Assembly: GCA_002816585.1 (NCBI GenBank)
Contig: MUCT01000045.1
Coordinates: 124,001 to 188,000, forward strand
Direction of reading: 5' to 3'
Source: SAR202 cluster bacterium Io17-Chloro-G6
Lineage (GTDB): Bacteria; Chloroflexota; Dehalococcoidia; UBA3495
Length of the DNA: 64,000 nucleotides
The notes below the pieces were generated by a model that saw only the letters and a list, made by a program, of their open reading frames with translations, was not told the origin of the DNA and ran no database searches. Below are positions 25,310 through 34,146 of the stretch, in pieces. Positions within the stretch are counted from its first letter, which is position 1, and every line of letters begins with the position of its first letter. The position numbers were made by a program, and so were the translations under genes.

Positions 25310-26985
25310 CCCAGCACCACGAGACAAACCGGTACGAGGCTCACGGCTTAAGCAACGGCCATGTCGACCCGGCACAGGGACAGCCGTTGGGCATGGTTAT
25401 CGAAGGTTCCGTGGCCAACGGAGTCGAGGTTCGGTTGGACCCAGGCGTCTCCGTTGAGCAAATAAAGGTCGGGACTTTCATCACCATCCAGGGAACAGGC
25501 AACCGGTTCTTTGGCGTCGTTACCGACGTGGGTCTGGGAAGTACTGACCCGCGTCTGAAGTACACCCCTCTTCCGGTGGATGATTCATTTGTCCTACAAG
25601 CGCTTCAGGGAACGATCGCATTCGGAACGGTATCTATCCTGCCTCAACTGACCATGCCGGACGTGTTGGGCGATGATTTGCGCCCCGCCGCGGCCAAGAG
25701 CATTCCCTCTCACTTCTCGCGATCTTTCATTGCGTCCCAACAGGACGTGGAGATGGTTTTTGGCGGCGAGGCGGACGGAAATTTCTGGATCGGCAGTCCC
25801 CTGGACATGGAGACCAAGCTGTGCCTGGACCTGGGAGAGCTGGTCAAGCGGTCCATGGGAGTATTCGGAAAAAGCGGTACTGGCAAAACCTTCCTGACCC
25901 GCTTGTTGCTGGCGGGTATACTCCAGAGCGGTCAATCGTCCTCGCTGATCTTCGACATGCACAGCGAATACGGCTGGCAAGGCCAGGACACTGACAAGGG
26001 AGTTACCGTTAAGGGGCTGAAACAGCTCTTTGGGGCCAAGGTCTCCACCTTCACTTTGGATGAGGAGCACTCCAGACGGCGGGGTCTGTCCACAGACGAA
26101 ACGGTGCAATTGGGGTTCAATCATATCGAACCGCAAGATATTGAATTGCTACGGGAGTCGCTGAACCTGTCTGAAGTCGCCGCCTCCGCAGCCTACAACC
26201 TGCGGGAGAAGTACGGCGAAGAAAGCTGGCTCGAGGAGTTCTTGGCGGCGGGCCGGGGAGGCTCTCTGTTGGAACTGGCTGAAGAGCTTCAAGTAAATGC
26301 CGGAGCGTTAAGAGCTCTCTATAACCGCATGGGCAGGTTCACCCGTCACGGTTTCATGGTGGAACACAGCCGGGTTGACACCGCCTCCCGAATAATAGAG
26401 CACCTGGAACGGGGACAGCACGTGGTGCTGGAGTTTGGCCGTTACGGCGATGACGAGGCGGCCTACATCTTGGTCAGCAACCTGCTGACCCGCCGCATTC
26501 ACCGAAAATACGTTGAGGCCAAAGAGTCGGCGGTGGGTGGCGCAGGCAAAGAACCCCGGCCCTTAGTAATCGTCATTGAAGAGGCCCACAAGTTCCTCAG
26601 CCCCAGTGTGGCCTCCCAGACCATCTTCGGCATCATCGCCCGGGAGCTAAGGAAGTACAACGTGACGTTGATGGTGATCGACCAACGGCCCAGCGGCATC
26701 GATTCCGAGGTCCTGAGCCAGGTGGGCACCCGGTTCAGCTGCCTGCTAGACAACGAGCGTGATATTGACGCCGTTCTCTCGGGGACGCCGGGAAGCCGGG
26801 CACTCCGCTCGGTACTTTCCCGCTTGGAGTCGAAGCAGCAAGCTTTGGTGTTCGGGCACGCTCTGCCGTTGCCGGTGGTGGTTCGGATCAGGGAATACGG
26901 TCCCAAATTCTACGAAACAATCCAGGGCGGCGGGGATTCCGAGGAAGAGAAGAAGCGCAAGGTCGAAGAACTTTTTGGGGGTTAA
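25306..26985 (+). CDS. herA: HerA-type hexameric DNA-translocating ATPase
   Basis: A 559-residue ATPase of the HerA/FtsK superfamily. Residues about 25-115 form the HAS barrel (GMVIEGSVANGVEVRLDPG, then RFFGVVTDVGLG). Walker A is GVFGKSGTGKTFLTRLLL (about 186-203), Walker B LVIVIEEAHKFLSP, and the downstream DQRPSGIDSEVLSQVGTRFSCLLDNERD stretch carries the sensor and arginine-finger region. The frame opens at 25234, but ATG 25306 overlaps the previous stop and starts a plausible N-terminus. In archaea HerA pairs with NurA for end resection; bacterial HerA is also used in defence with Sir2 or DUF4297 nucleases. Neither is present; the partner is the HAS-barrel protein. Confidence 0.92.
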   Translation: MTQHHETNRYEAHGLSNGHVDPAQGQPLGMVIEGSVANGVEVRLDPGVSVEQIKVGTFITIQGTGNRFFGVVTDVGLGSTDPRLKYTPLPVDDSFVLQALQGTIAFGTVSILPQLTMPDVLGDDLRPAAAKSIPSHFSRSFIASQQDVEMVFGGEADGNFWIGSPLDMETKLCLDLGELVKRSMGVFGKSGTGKTFLTRLLLAGILQSGQSSSLIFDMHSEYGWQGQDTDKGVTVKGLKQLFGAKVSTFTLDEEHSRRRGLSTDETVQLGFNHIEPQDIELLRESLNLSEVAASAAYNLREKYGEESWLEEFLAAGRGGSLLELAEELQVNAGALRALYNRMGRFTRHGFMVEHSRVDTASRIIEHLERGQHVVLEFGRYGDDEAAYILVSNLLTRRIHRKYVEAKESAVGGAGKEPRPLVIVIEEAHKFLSPSVASQTIFGIIARELRKYNVTLMVIDQRPSGIDSEVLSQVGTRFSCLLDNERDIDAVLSGTPGSRALRSVLSRLESKQQALVFGHALPLPVVVRIREYGPKFYETIQGGGDSEEEKKRKVEELFGG

Positions 26986-27101
26986 CCTAACTCGAGCGAG
27001 GATCGGCATCATAATCATCCGTTCGTGGGAATCTCCGCGGAAAGATGTCGAACCATAGCTCAGGGACATCGCTCTTGGACCAGGGACTTGGGTAGTGCGC
27101 G

Positions 27102-27180
27102 CCCTTCGAAAAGCTCAGGACGAACGGTTTTCATTTTTCTTTGCCATTTCCCAACCGTTCGTGGTGAGCCCGTCGAACCA
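27102..27180. repeat. Inverted pair of dispersed repeat units
   Basis: A type-A unit (27102-27127, ccttcgaaaagctcaggacg core) and a type-B unit (27155-27180) about 27 bases apart in inverted orientation, able to form a large hairpin. Lies between convergent herA and the CoA-transferase. The rest of 26986-27264 shows no gene. Confidence 0.85.
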
Positions 27181-27264
27181 TGGTCCCTCATCGATCTCGT
27201 CAATCGTTAGATACAAGGACAAACAGCTGGTCACACCTGCCTTTTCCGGGCCGGATGGGTGTTC

Positions 27265-28575
27265 CTACTCCAGATGGTCTGGGTAATCCATGGAGATGTG
27301 CCCCTCGGTTTCCAACTTAGCGTATTCCGCTTCCGAGTAGCCCAGTACCGTCTTGTAAACGTATTCGTTGTCCTCTCCCAGCCGCACCGGCCCGCGCCGG
27401 ATGTCCGGCGGTGCCTCCGACATTGAATAGGGGGCTCTGGGATATAGATGAGTCCCGGTGTCCTCTTGGTAGGCCTCTTGGAACATGCCGCGCTCGGTGA
27501 GATGCGGGTCGCTATAGGCGTCGCGTAAGTCCATGACCGGACCCGCTGCCACCCCAGCCTCTTGAAGGATGTGCATAATCGCGAAGTTGTCTCTCTGCTC
27601 AGTCCAACGGTTGATATGGGCGTCGATTTCGTCGTGGAACTCCAAGCGGCCGGGGCCGTGTGCAAACCGGGGTTCGCGGGCCCAGTTGGGGTCTCCAAGC
27701 ACTTTTACGAATGACCGCCATTCTTCGTCGTTATGAATGGTGATGCAGACCCAACGGTCATCGCCTTGGCCGTCGCCCCGGCATCGATAGCAGCCTTGCA
27801 GCGCGGTCGAATGGCGGTTGCCCGTAGTGCTGGCGCTGCGGCCGTTCATGGTGTAGTCCATGAAGAATTGCCCCATCATTGGCAGCGCGTCTTCAGCTTG
27901 GCCGAGTTCGATGTATTGTCCTTTCCCGGTGCGCCTGCGGTGGTGGAGGGCGGCCAGAACCGCGAAAGCCCCGTGACTTCCGCCGGCCGCGTCGGCCATG
28001 TAGACCGGAGTGTTCGCCGACGGGTCCATATCCAGGTAGCCGCGCAACAAGGTATGGCCGATGACTCCTTCGATGTGCACGCCCAAGGCCCGGAAATCCC
28101 GGTAGGGCCCGGTGGTCCCGTAGGCCGGCATCCGAAGCATGATAATGTCCTCTTTCAATTCCTTGAGCATGTCGTAGTTGATGCCCAGCCCGTCCATACG
28201 GTCGACCACGTTGTTCTCCACGAACACATCGCAGGTCCGCACCAAGTCTTTGACGATCTCCATGCCCGTTGGTTGGGAGAGGTCCACGGTCATGCTCAGT
28301 TTGTTCCGGGCGTGGACGTTGAAAACCGGGCACCGGTTCCAGGGCCTGTCCCCTGCCTGCCGGTCCGGATAGCCGCCCATGAACAGCGCTAAGTTCCGGA
28401 GCTGTTCTTCCGTCGGATGGGCCCGCACGCCCCTGGTCAATGGTGCGAATGTGGACAACGACTCCACCCGTATCACCTCGGCGCCCAGGTCGGCTAAGAA
28501 CGAAGTGCAGTATGGGCCAGCCCACACAACGGTCATCTCCAGAACTCGTATTCCTTCTAATGGCAGTTTACTCAT
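27265..28575 (-). CDS. Family III CoA-transferase (CaiB/BaiF), with catalytic Asp
   Basis: A 436-residue CaiB/BaiF-type CoA-transferase, moving CoA between carboxylic acids by an aspartyl-CoA thioester. Marks are the N-terminal GIRVLEMTVVWAGPYCTSFLADLGAEVIRVES, FNVHARNKLSMTVDLSQ, the central PVYMADAAGGSHGAFAVLAAL containing the expected catalytic Asp, and GKGQYIELGQAEDALPMMG. It is six bases downstream of another family III gene on the same strand, with a start ATG at 28575 behind AAGAG. The two may form a heteromer, because only this one keeps the Asp. Substrate unknown; such enzymes help degrade organic acids. Confidence 0.9.
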   Translation of the reverse strand: MSKLPLEGIRVLEMTVVWAGPYCTSFLADLGAEVIRVESLSTFAPLTRGVRAHPTEEQLRNLALFMGGYPDRQAGDRPWNRCPVFNVHARNKLSMTVDLSQPTGMEIVKDLVRTCDVFVENNVVDRMDGLGINYDMLKELKEDIIMLRMPAYGTTGPYRDFRALGVHIEGVIGHTLLRGYLDMDPSANTPVYMADAAGGSHGAFAVLAALHHRRRTGKGQYIELGQAEDALPMMGQFFMDYTMNGRSASTTGNRHSTALQGCYRCRGDGQGDDRWVCITIHNDEEWRSFVKVLGDPNWAREPRFAHGPGRLEFHDEIDAHINRWTEQRDNFAIMHILQEAGVAAGPVMDLRDAYSDPHLTERGMFQEAYQEDTGTHLYPRAPYSMSEAPPDIRRGPVRLGEDNEYVYKTVLGYSEAEYAKLETEGHISMDYPDHLE

Positions 28576-28581
28576 CTCTTG

Positions 28582-29793
28582 TTAGATGACACCCTGTGTC
28601 CGCAGTAAGACCACGTCTTCGAGCGAGTAACCCAATTCTTGAAGAATCTCCCGATTGTGCTGGCCGAGCATCGGGGCGGGACGGCGTACTTCCCAAGGAG
28701 ACTCGCTCATGATGAAGGGTCGACCTGGGTACTTGAGGCTGCCGGCGGCGGGATGATCGATATGTGCAAAGGCGCCCCGGCCATTGAAATGTTGGTCGTT
28801 GGCGAGGTCCTCCATGGTGTTCAGTTGCCCGGTCAGGACCCCGGCTTCTTGGGCCGTGCGCCAGGCTTCGGTCTTGGTGCGCTCCAGAGTCCAAGTTAGG
28901 AAATGGGTCTCAAACTCGGATTTCAACTCGGGGTCAGTCTGGGACTCGCGGGTATACCACCGGGGCTCCAACAACTCTGCCGGGCTTCCCAGAGCTTGGA
29001 CGACCCTGGGGAAGTAGGTCAGCCCACCGGTCACCTCCAGATAACCGTCTTCACAGGGGTACACGCCCATGGGATACCCCGAAGCGCCGAAGGCCACGCG
29101 TTCGCTGGTCTCCCCCGTGTATTGGTAAGCGATTAGCGCGCTCATACGGCGGTCGATGGAGCCGGTCTGGGTCTCCATTATGGAGACGTCCACCTGCTGA
29201 CCCGGCCCGTCGCCCTGGGACAGAAACAATGCGCCCGCGCTGGCCACTGCGGCCACCGACCCGGCCTGGTAGAGCACAACATTGGCCCCCAGCTTGATTG
29301 GCTCCCGGTCCTCCAGTCCAGTGGAGATCATCTCCCCGCCCATGCTGTAGACCAAAATATCAGAGGTCTTGTAGTCGCGGTACGGTCCGGTCTGGCCGAA
29401 ATTACTGATCGAAGTCATCACCAGCAATGGATTCAAGGATTGTAGAGCCTCGAAACCCAGTCCGAAGCGGGCCATGGTTTCAGGACGAAAACTCTCAACG
29501 ACCAGGTCTGCGTTCTGGCAGAGTTCTTTGGCGATGGATTGCCCAGCAGCCGACTTGAGATTCAGAGTGATCGACCGCTTGTTGGTGTTCAAGTGAAGAA
29601 ACAGCCCGCTCTTCTCTGGGTGAGGGACATCTCCAGGAAAGGGGCCCATCTGCCGGGCTGCGTCGCCGGTGCCTGGCCGCTCGACCTTGATGACGTCGGC
29701 GCCGTAATCGGCCAACAGCTTGGTGCAGTACGGTCCAGCCACATGGCTGGTGAAATCCAGCACCTTTATGTGGGACAGCGCGCCGTCTGCCAT
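28582..29793 (-). CDS. Family III CoA-transferase paralogue without the catalytic Asp
   Basis: A 403-residue CaiB/BaiF-family protein: HIKVLDFTSHVAGPYCTKLLADYGADVIKVERPGTGD at the N-terminus, NKRSITLNLKSAAGQ, DLVVESFRPETMARFGLG and DGPGQQVDVSIMETQ. At the place of the catalytic Asp it reads VVLYQAGSVAAVAS, giving Tyr. It thus may be a structural or CoA-binding partner rather than an independent transferase. Heteromeric class III enzymes with unequal subunits are known (BbsEF of toluene degradation). It is first in a two-gene minus-strand operon, divergent from the S9 peptidase; the 206-base gap between them should hold both promoters, though none stands out. Confidence 0.88.
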   Translation of the reverse strand: MADGALSHIKVLDFTSHVAGPYCTKLLADYGADVIKVERPGTGDAARQMGPFPGDVPHPEKSGLFLHLNTNKRSITLNLKSAAGQSIAKELCQNADLVVESFRPETMARFGLGFEALQSLNPLLVMTSISNFGQTGPYRDYKTSDILVYSMGGEMISTGLEDREPIKLGANVVLYQAGSVAAVASAGALFLSQGDGPGQQVDVSIMETQTGSIDRRMSALIAYQYTGETSERVAFGASGYPMGVYPCEDGYLEVTGGLTYFPRVVQALGSPAELLEPRWYTRESQTDPELKSEFETHFLTWTLERTKTEAWRTAQEAGVLTGQLNTMEDLANDQHFNGRGAFAHIDHPAAGSLKYPGRPFIMSESPWEVRRPAPMLGQHNREILQELGYSLEDVVLLRTQGVI

Positions 29794-29999
29794 TACCGGT
29801 TGCCGGCTCTGGCCCTGGATTCGTTTGCGTTATGGGCCTGGCCGCTTCGCATGTTTTTGTTCTCCGGGGTCCGGGAGGGATTGGAACAAATATAGGGGCA
29901 AGGACGGTAGGGGTCAACTGTGGTTTTTCTCCTTTTACCTTGCCAATGCCGCGGCTATAATTGCGGTTACCCGACCCACCGCAACCAGGAGACAACAGT

Positions 30000-31949
30000 A
30001 TGCCCACCACCGCCCCATACGGGTCATGGCAGTCGCCCATCACCACCGATCTCATCGTGTCTGGGTCCATTGGTCTGGGCCAAATTGCACTGGACGGCGA
30101 GGATATCTACTGGGTGGAGATGCGCCCCTCGGAAGGCGGCCGGATGGTGGTTGTGAAGCGCACGCCTGACGGTGTCGTTTCCGACATCACACCGGACCCT
30201 TTCAGCGCCCGCACCAGGGTCCATGAGTATGGCGGCGGCGCATTCCTGGTGCACCAGGGAGTGGTCTTCTTCTCCAACTTCTCAGACCAGCGAATGTACC
30301 GGCAAGACCCTGGCGGACAGCCTCGGGTCATAACACCGGAAGCCGAAATGCGCTACGCGGACGGCTGCTTCGACTCCCTCCGTAATCGCGTCATCTGCGT
30401 CCGGGAGGACCACACTTCAGAAGGGGAGCCAGTCAACGCCATCGTCGCCGTCGACGCCCAAGGGCAGGCCGGTCAGCAGGTTCTGCACCAAGGATCGGAT
30501 TTTTGTTCCAGCCCACGTATCAACTCCGACGGCTCGACGCTGGCCTGGTTGACTTGGGACCACCCCAACATGCCCTGGGACGGCACCGAACTTTTGGTTG
30601 CATCGTTCGATGATCAAGGAAACCTGGGAGAGCCCCAGGCCGTGGCCGGGGGAAAGAATGAGTCTATCTTTCAGCCCGAGTGGTCGACGGGCGGAGTGCT
30701 CCACTTCGTCTCCGACCGCAGCGGCTGGTGGAACATCTGGCGTTGGGAGAACGGCCAGACCACGCAGTTGAGCAACCGCAACGCCGAGTTCGGCAAGCCC
30801 CAATGGGTGTTCGGCTCATGTGCCTATTCATTCGTTTCGGATGACCTGATCGCGTGCAGCTACGTGGAGAACGGCGGGTGGCAGATCGCTATGCTTGATA
30901 TCCAGTCGCGCAACCTGTTCCGAGTGGAGACTCCCTTCTCTGAGATGGGCCGGGGAGACATCAGGGCAACCGCCGACGAGGAAGGCGATGGCAAAATCGT
31001 ATTCATTGCCGGAGCGCCTACCCTGCCAATGACCCTGGTGTCGCTGGACCTGGCCAGCGGGAAATGGGAGGAGCTCAGAAAGTCTCATTCCTTGGAGATT
31101 GACTCAGGCTTCGTCTCGGCGGCCCAACCGGTGGAGTTCCCGACCGAGGAGGGCAAAACCGCCCACGCCTTCTTCTACCCGCCCAAAAACCGTGACTTTA
31201 CAGGCCCTCCCGGCGAGAAACCACCGCTGTTGGTCAAAAGTCACGGCGGCCCAACTGGGTCTGCCTCCGTTGCTCTGGACCTGGGAATCCAATTCTGGAC
31301 CAGCCGGGGCATTGGCGTTCTCGACGTCAACTACGGCGGCAGCACCGGTTACGGCCGTGAGTACCGGGAGCGGTTAAACGGGACGTGGGGAATCGTGGAC
31401 GTCAACGACTGCTGCAACGCCGCCCGGCATGTTGTTGCCCAGGGTGAGGCCGATGGAGACCGCCTGGCCATCGACGGTGGCAGCGCCGGCGGGTACACCA
31501 CCCTGGCGGCACTGACCTTCAAAGAGGTGTTCAAGGCTGGCGCCAGTCACTATGGCGTTAGCGATCTGGAGGCCCTGGCCAAAGAGACCCACAAATTCGA
31601 GTCACGGTATCTGGACGGTCTGGTCGGCCCCTACCCGGAACGCCGGGACCTGTACCATGAGCGCTCGCCCATCAACCACACCGATGGTCTGTCCTGTCCA
31701 TTGATCCTGTTCCAGGGCCTGGAGGACCAAATTGTGCCTCCCAGCCAAGCGGAGATGATGTTCGACGCCGTCCGAGCCAAGGGCATCCCCACGGCGTACA
31801 TCCCCTTTGAAGGAGAACAGCACGGTTTCCGGCGGGCCGAGAATATCAAGAGGGCCCTTGAGGCCGAGTTGTACTTTTATTCCAGGGTGTTTGGCTTCGA
31901 TCTGGCCGATCCGGTTGAGCCCGTGGACATCTCAAACCTATCTGATTAA
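30000..31949 (+). CDS. S9 family peptidase (prolyl oligopeptidase/acylaminoacyl-peptidase type)
   Basis: A 649-residue serine peptidase. An N-terminal beta-propeller covers about residues 1-370 (repeated WSTGGVLHFVSDRSGWWNIW-type blades). The C-terminal alpha/beta-hydrolase domain has KSHGGPTG, NYGGSTGYGREYRERLNG, the nucleophile elbow GGSAGGYTTL, the acid in GLEDQIVPPSQ and the His in EGEQHGFR. No signal peptide is visible, so it is cytosolic and probably clears small peptides. Start ATG 30000 follows AGGAG by eight bases; the frame extends to 29961 but with no ribosome site. Confidence 0.94.
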   Translation: MPTTAPYGSWQSPITTDLIVSGSIGLGQIALDGEDIYWVEMRPSEGGRMVVVKRTPDGVVSDITPDPFSARTRVHEYGGGAFLVHQGVVFFSNFSDQRMYRQDPGGQPRVITPEAEMRYADGCFDSLRNRVICVREDHTSEGEPVNAIVAVDAQGQAGQQVLHQGSDFCSSPRINSDGSTLAWLTWDHPNMPWDGTELLVASFDDQGNLGEPQAVAGGKNESIFQPEWSTGGVLHFVSDRSGWWNIWRWENGQTTQLSNRNAEFGKPQWVFGSCAYSFVSDDLIACSYVENGGWQIAMLDIQSRNLFRVETPFSEMGRGDIRATADEEGDGKIVFIAGAPTLPMTLVSLDLASGKWEELRKSHSLEIDSGFVSAAQPVEFPTEEGKTAHAFFYPPKNRDFTGPPGEKPPLLVKSHGGPTGSASVALDLGIQFWTSRGIGVLDVNYGGSTGYGREYRERLNGTWGIVDVNDCCNAARHVVAQGEADGDRLAIDGGSAGGYTTLAALTFKEVFKAGASHYGVSDLEALAKETHKFESRYLDGLVGPYPERRDLYHERSPINHTDGLSCPLILFQGLEDQIVPPSQAEMMFDAVRAKGIPTAYIPFEGEQHGFRRAENIKRALEAELYFYSRVFGFDLADPVEPVDISNLSD

Positions 31950-32076
31950 AGGCGATCCGGGGTTAAAGGACGTCCGGAAAAAGCAGCCAGATGGAACCCA
32001 AGCGCTGCTCTGCGGCATCATATCACCAGAGCAGCACCAACCTTTCAGGATTTCATTATGGTGCGATGGAGGACTT

Positions 32077-33285
32077 ATGGAACAACCCAAGATTACCGTT
32101 TACGGTGCGCCGTGGTGCCCCGATTGCAAGCAGTCGAAGCAATTTCTGGGTGAGCAGCGCATGCGTTTTAATTGGGTCGATATCGACGAAGACGAGGAGG
32201 GCCGCAAGCGGGTCCAAGAACTGAACGACGGCAAGCAGATCATCCCCACCATCATATTCGAAGATGGCTCGATTTTGGTGGAACCATCCAACGCCGAGTT
32301 AGCCGCCAAATTGGGTATCAGCCCCAAGGCCCAACGGGAGTTCTACGACTTGGTGATCGTGGGCAGCGGCCCCGCCGGCCTGACAACGGCCCTGTACGCA
32401 GCGCGGGAGGGGATCGAAACATTGGTCATCGAGAAGGGCGGCATTGGCGGCCAGGCCGGGGTGACTGAGCGTATCGACAACTATCCGGGGTTCGCGGAAG
32501 GCATCGGCGGCGGCGAGTTGGCGGACCAGATGCGGGCCCATGCCGAGCGGTTCGACGTGGAGATCCTGCCGGCCCAGACCGTAACGAAGATCGGGGTCGA
32601 TGGAGATAATAAGATGATTACCACCGAGTCAGGAGATGAGTATTGTTCCAGCGCCATACTGCTGGCGCCCGGCACCCGCTACCGGCGGCTAAACGTCCCC
32701 GGCGAGGAAGACCTGATCGGGGCCGGTATCCACTTCTGCGCCACCTGCGACGGCCCATTCTACAAAGACCGGGAAGTCGTGGTGGTGGGCGGCGGCAATA
32801 GCGGTATCGAAGAGGGACTATTCCTGACCAAATTTGCCAGCAAGGTTACGGTGTTGGAGTTCCAGGACCGTTTGGCGGCGAGCCAGATTCTGCGGGAGAA
32901 GGCCGAAAGCCACCCGAAAATGGAGATACGCCTCAGCAGCGCAGTTCAAGAGTTCAAGGGCGCCGGGCATCTGGAGTCGATCCTGGTGTTGGACCGGACC
33001 ACCGACAAAGTTGAGGAACTCTTCCCCGCGGCCGCGTTCATCTTCATCGGGCTCGATCCCAACACCGACTTCGTCAAAGACGCAGTGGAAACCGACAAGT
33101 GGGGCTTCATTACCACTAGTGGGACCATGGAGACCAGCTTGGGGGGCGTGTTCGCCGCTGGCGACGCCCGTGGGGGCAGCACCAAGCAGGTGGCCAGCGC
33201 CGTTGGCGAAGGCGCAACTGCAGCCTTGATGATTCGAAACTACCTGGAGAAACAGCAGGGCAACCGGGGGTACAGGGGGGACTAA
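32077..33285 (+). CDS. Glutaredoxin-like domain fused to thioredoxin reductase-like flavoprotein (AhpF-like)
   Basis: A 402-residue two-domain redox protein. Residues 1-80 are a glutaredoxin/mycoredoxin-like fold with a CPDC active site (YGAPWCPDCKQSK) and the cis-Pro region IIPTIIFEDGS. From about residue 88 the FAD domain begins (DLVIVGSGPAGLTTALYAA), with the CATCDGP redox pair in the NAD domain and GGGNSGIEEG. The HRRxxxR motif for NADPH is missing; VTVLEFQDRLAASQ looks like the NADH-type sequence of AhpF. AhpF itself carries a thioredoxin-like N-terminus, so this is a compact analogue. Start ATG 32077 follows GGAGGA; the frame opens earlier inside the S9 gene. No ahpC is close. Confidence 0.92.
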   Translation: MEQPKITVYGAPWCPDCKQSKQFLGEQRMRFNWVDIDEDEEGRKRVQELNDGKQIIPTIIFEDGSILVEPSNAELAAKLGISPKAQREFYDLVIVGSGPAGLTTALYAAREGIETLVIEKGGIGGQAGVTERIDNYPGFAEGIGGGELADQMRAHAERFDVEILPAQTVTKIGVDGDNKMITTESGDEYCSSAILLAPGTRYRRLNVPGEEDLIGAGIHFCATCDGPFYKDREVVVVGGGNSGIEEGLFLTKFASKVTVLEFQDRLAASQILREKAESHPKMEIRLSSAVQEFKGAGHLESILVLDRTTDKVEELFPAAAFIFIGLDPNTDFVKDAVETDKWGFITTSGTMETSLGGVFAAGDARGGSTKQVASAVGEGATAALMIRNYLEKQQGNRGYRGD

Positions 33286-33316
33286 TTCTCGCAGTCTCCG
33301 GCGTCCGCCTGATTCA

Positions 33317-33543
33317 GCTCATGGTGAGCCTGCCGAACCATCCGTTCGTCAGGACCACTTCCCCTTACCCCAGTGGCTTGGCTGGCGCGGGTCCTTCGAC
33401 AGGCTCAGGACGAGCGGATGGACTTGATTCCGACGTCGCTAAAGCCGCTCATGGTGAGCTTGTCGAACCACCGCTCTGGGACCGGCTAGTTTCACCCGGC
33501 AGTATGGCTGACGTGCGTCCTTCGACGGGCTCAGGATGAGCGG
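33317..33543. repeat. Four dispersed palindromic repeat units in alternating orientation
   Basis: Type B at 33317-33340, type A at 33391-33417, type B at 33445-33470 and type A at 33517-33543. Cores match TTCGACAGGCTCAGGATGAG (A) and GCTCATGGTGAGCTTGTCGA (B). Fills most of the gap between two convergent genes and is the densest cluster in the window. Confidence 0.9.
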
Positions 33544-33573
33544 AAGAAAATGAAATAAGGGAGCTGAGGAAGG

Positions 33574-34029
33574 TTAACTGGCCGGCGCGTCAGAGCGGTG
33601 GTCGCGGCGGTTGGCGCAGTTGGGGCACCACCCGTAAAAGTCCACCCGCTGGCCGGTGAACTGGAAATCGGAAGAATGTTCCAACCGGTCGCGCAGCTGG
33701 GCCACCATGTTTTGGCCCACGTCGGCGTCATGTACGCTGCCGCAGCCGACACAGACCAGATTTGCATGGGGCGACAAGTTGGCGTCGTAGCGTGACTGTT
33801 TTTGGAAGGGTAATTCCCGGACGATCCCAGCATTTTCTAGCACGGTCAAGGTCGAATAGACCGTCGCCAAAGTCACGTAGGGGAAAAACTCCTTCACCCG
33901 GCCGTAGATTTCTTTGACCGAGGGGTGATCGCCTGAGTTGGCGACGACCTCGGCTATGGCAAGCCGTTGTGGCGTCAGCCGGATTCCCAGCATTTTGAGT
34001 TTTGCGCCCAGTTCGTCCCGTGTAGTCAC
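33574..34029 (-). CDS. Fur family regulator, PerR-like
   Basis: A 151-residue metalloregulator. Residues 1-85 are the winged helix (GIRLTPQRLAIAEVV, HPSVKEIYGRVKEFFPYVTLATVYSTLTVLENAGIVREL). The dimer domain has the metal-site pattern YDANLSPHANLVCVGCGSVHD and a second CPNC near the C-terminus that should complete a structural zinc site. Asp in the place after Tyr (RYDANLSPHAN) fits PerR and Fur alike; similarity of the upstream operator (38777-38791) to PerR boxes favours a peroxide sensor. The start is GTG 34029. It is last in a minus-strand row after NHL, DUF1501, SDR and DUF1800 genes and may regulate that row. Confidence 0.92.
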   Translation of the reverse strand: MTTRDELGAKLKMLGIRLTPQRLAIAEVVANSGDHPSVKEIYGRVKEFFPYVTLATVYSTLTVLENAGIVRELPFQKQSRYDANLSPHANLVCVGCGSVHDADVGQNMVAQLRDRLEHSSDFQFTGQRVDFYGWCPNCANRRDHRSDAPAS

Positions 34030-34146
34030 TTTTCTTTTGCCTCGGTGGCCCTTCAGAGAGTGTCGTCGGAGCCGGATAACAGAAGGGGGACATTAAGGTC
34101 CCCCTTCATAGTTCGCTAATAGCCGGTAGCTGTTGGCTTGTTCCGC

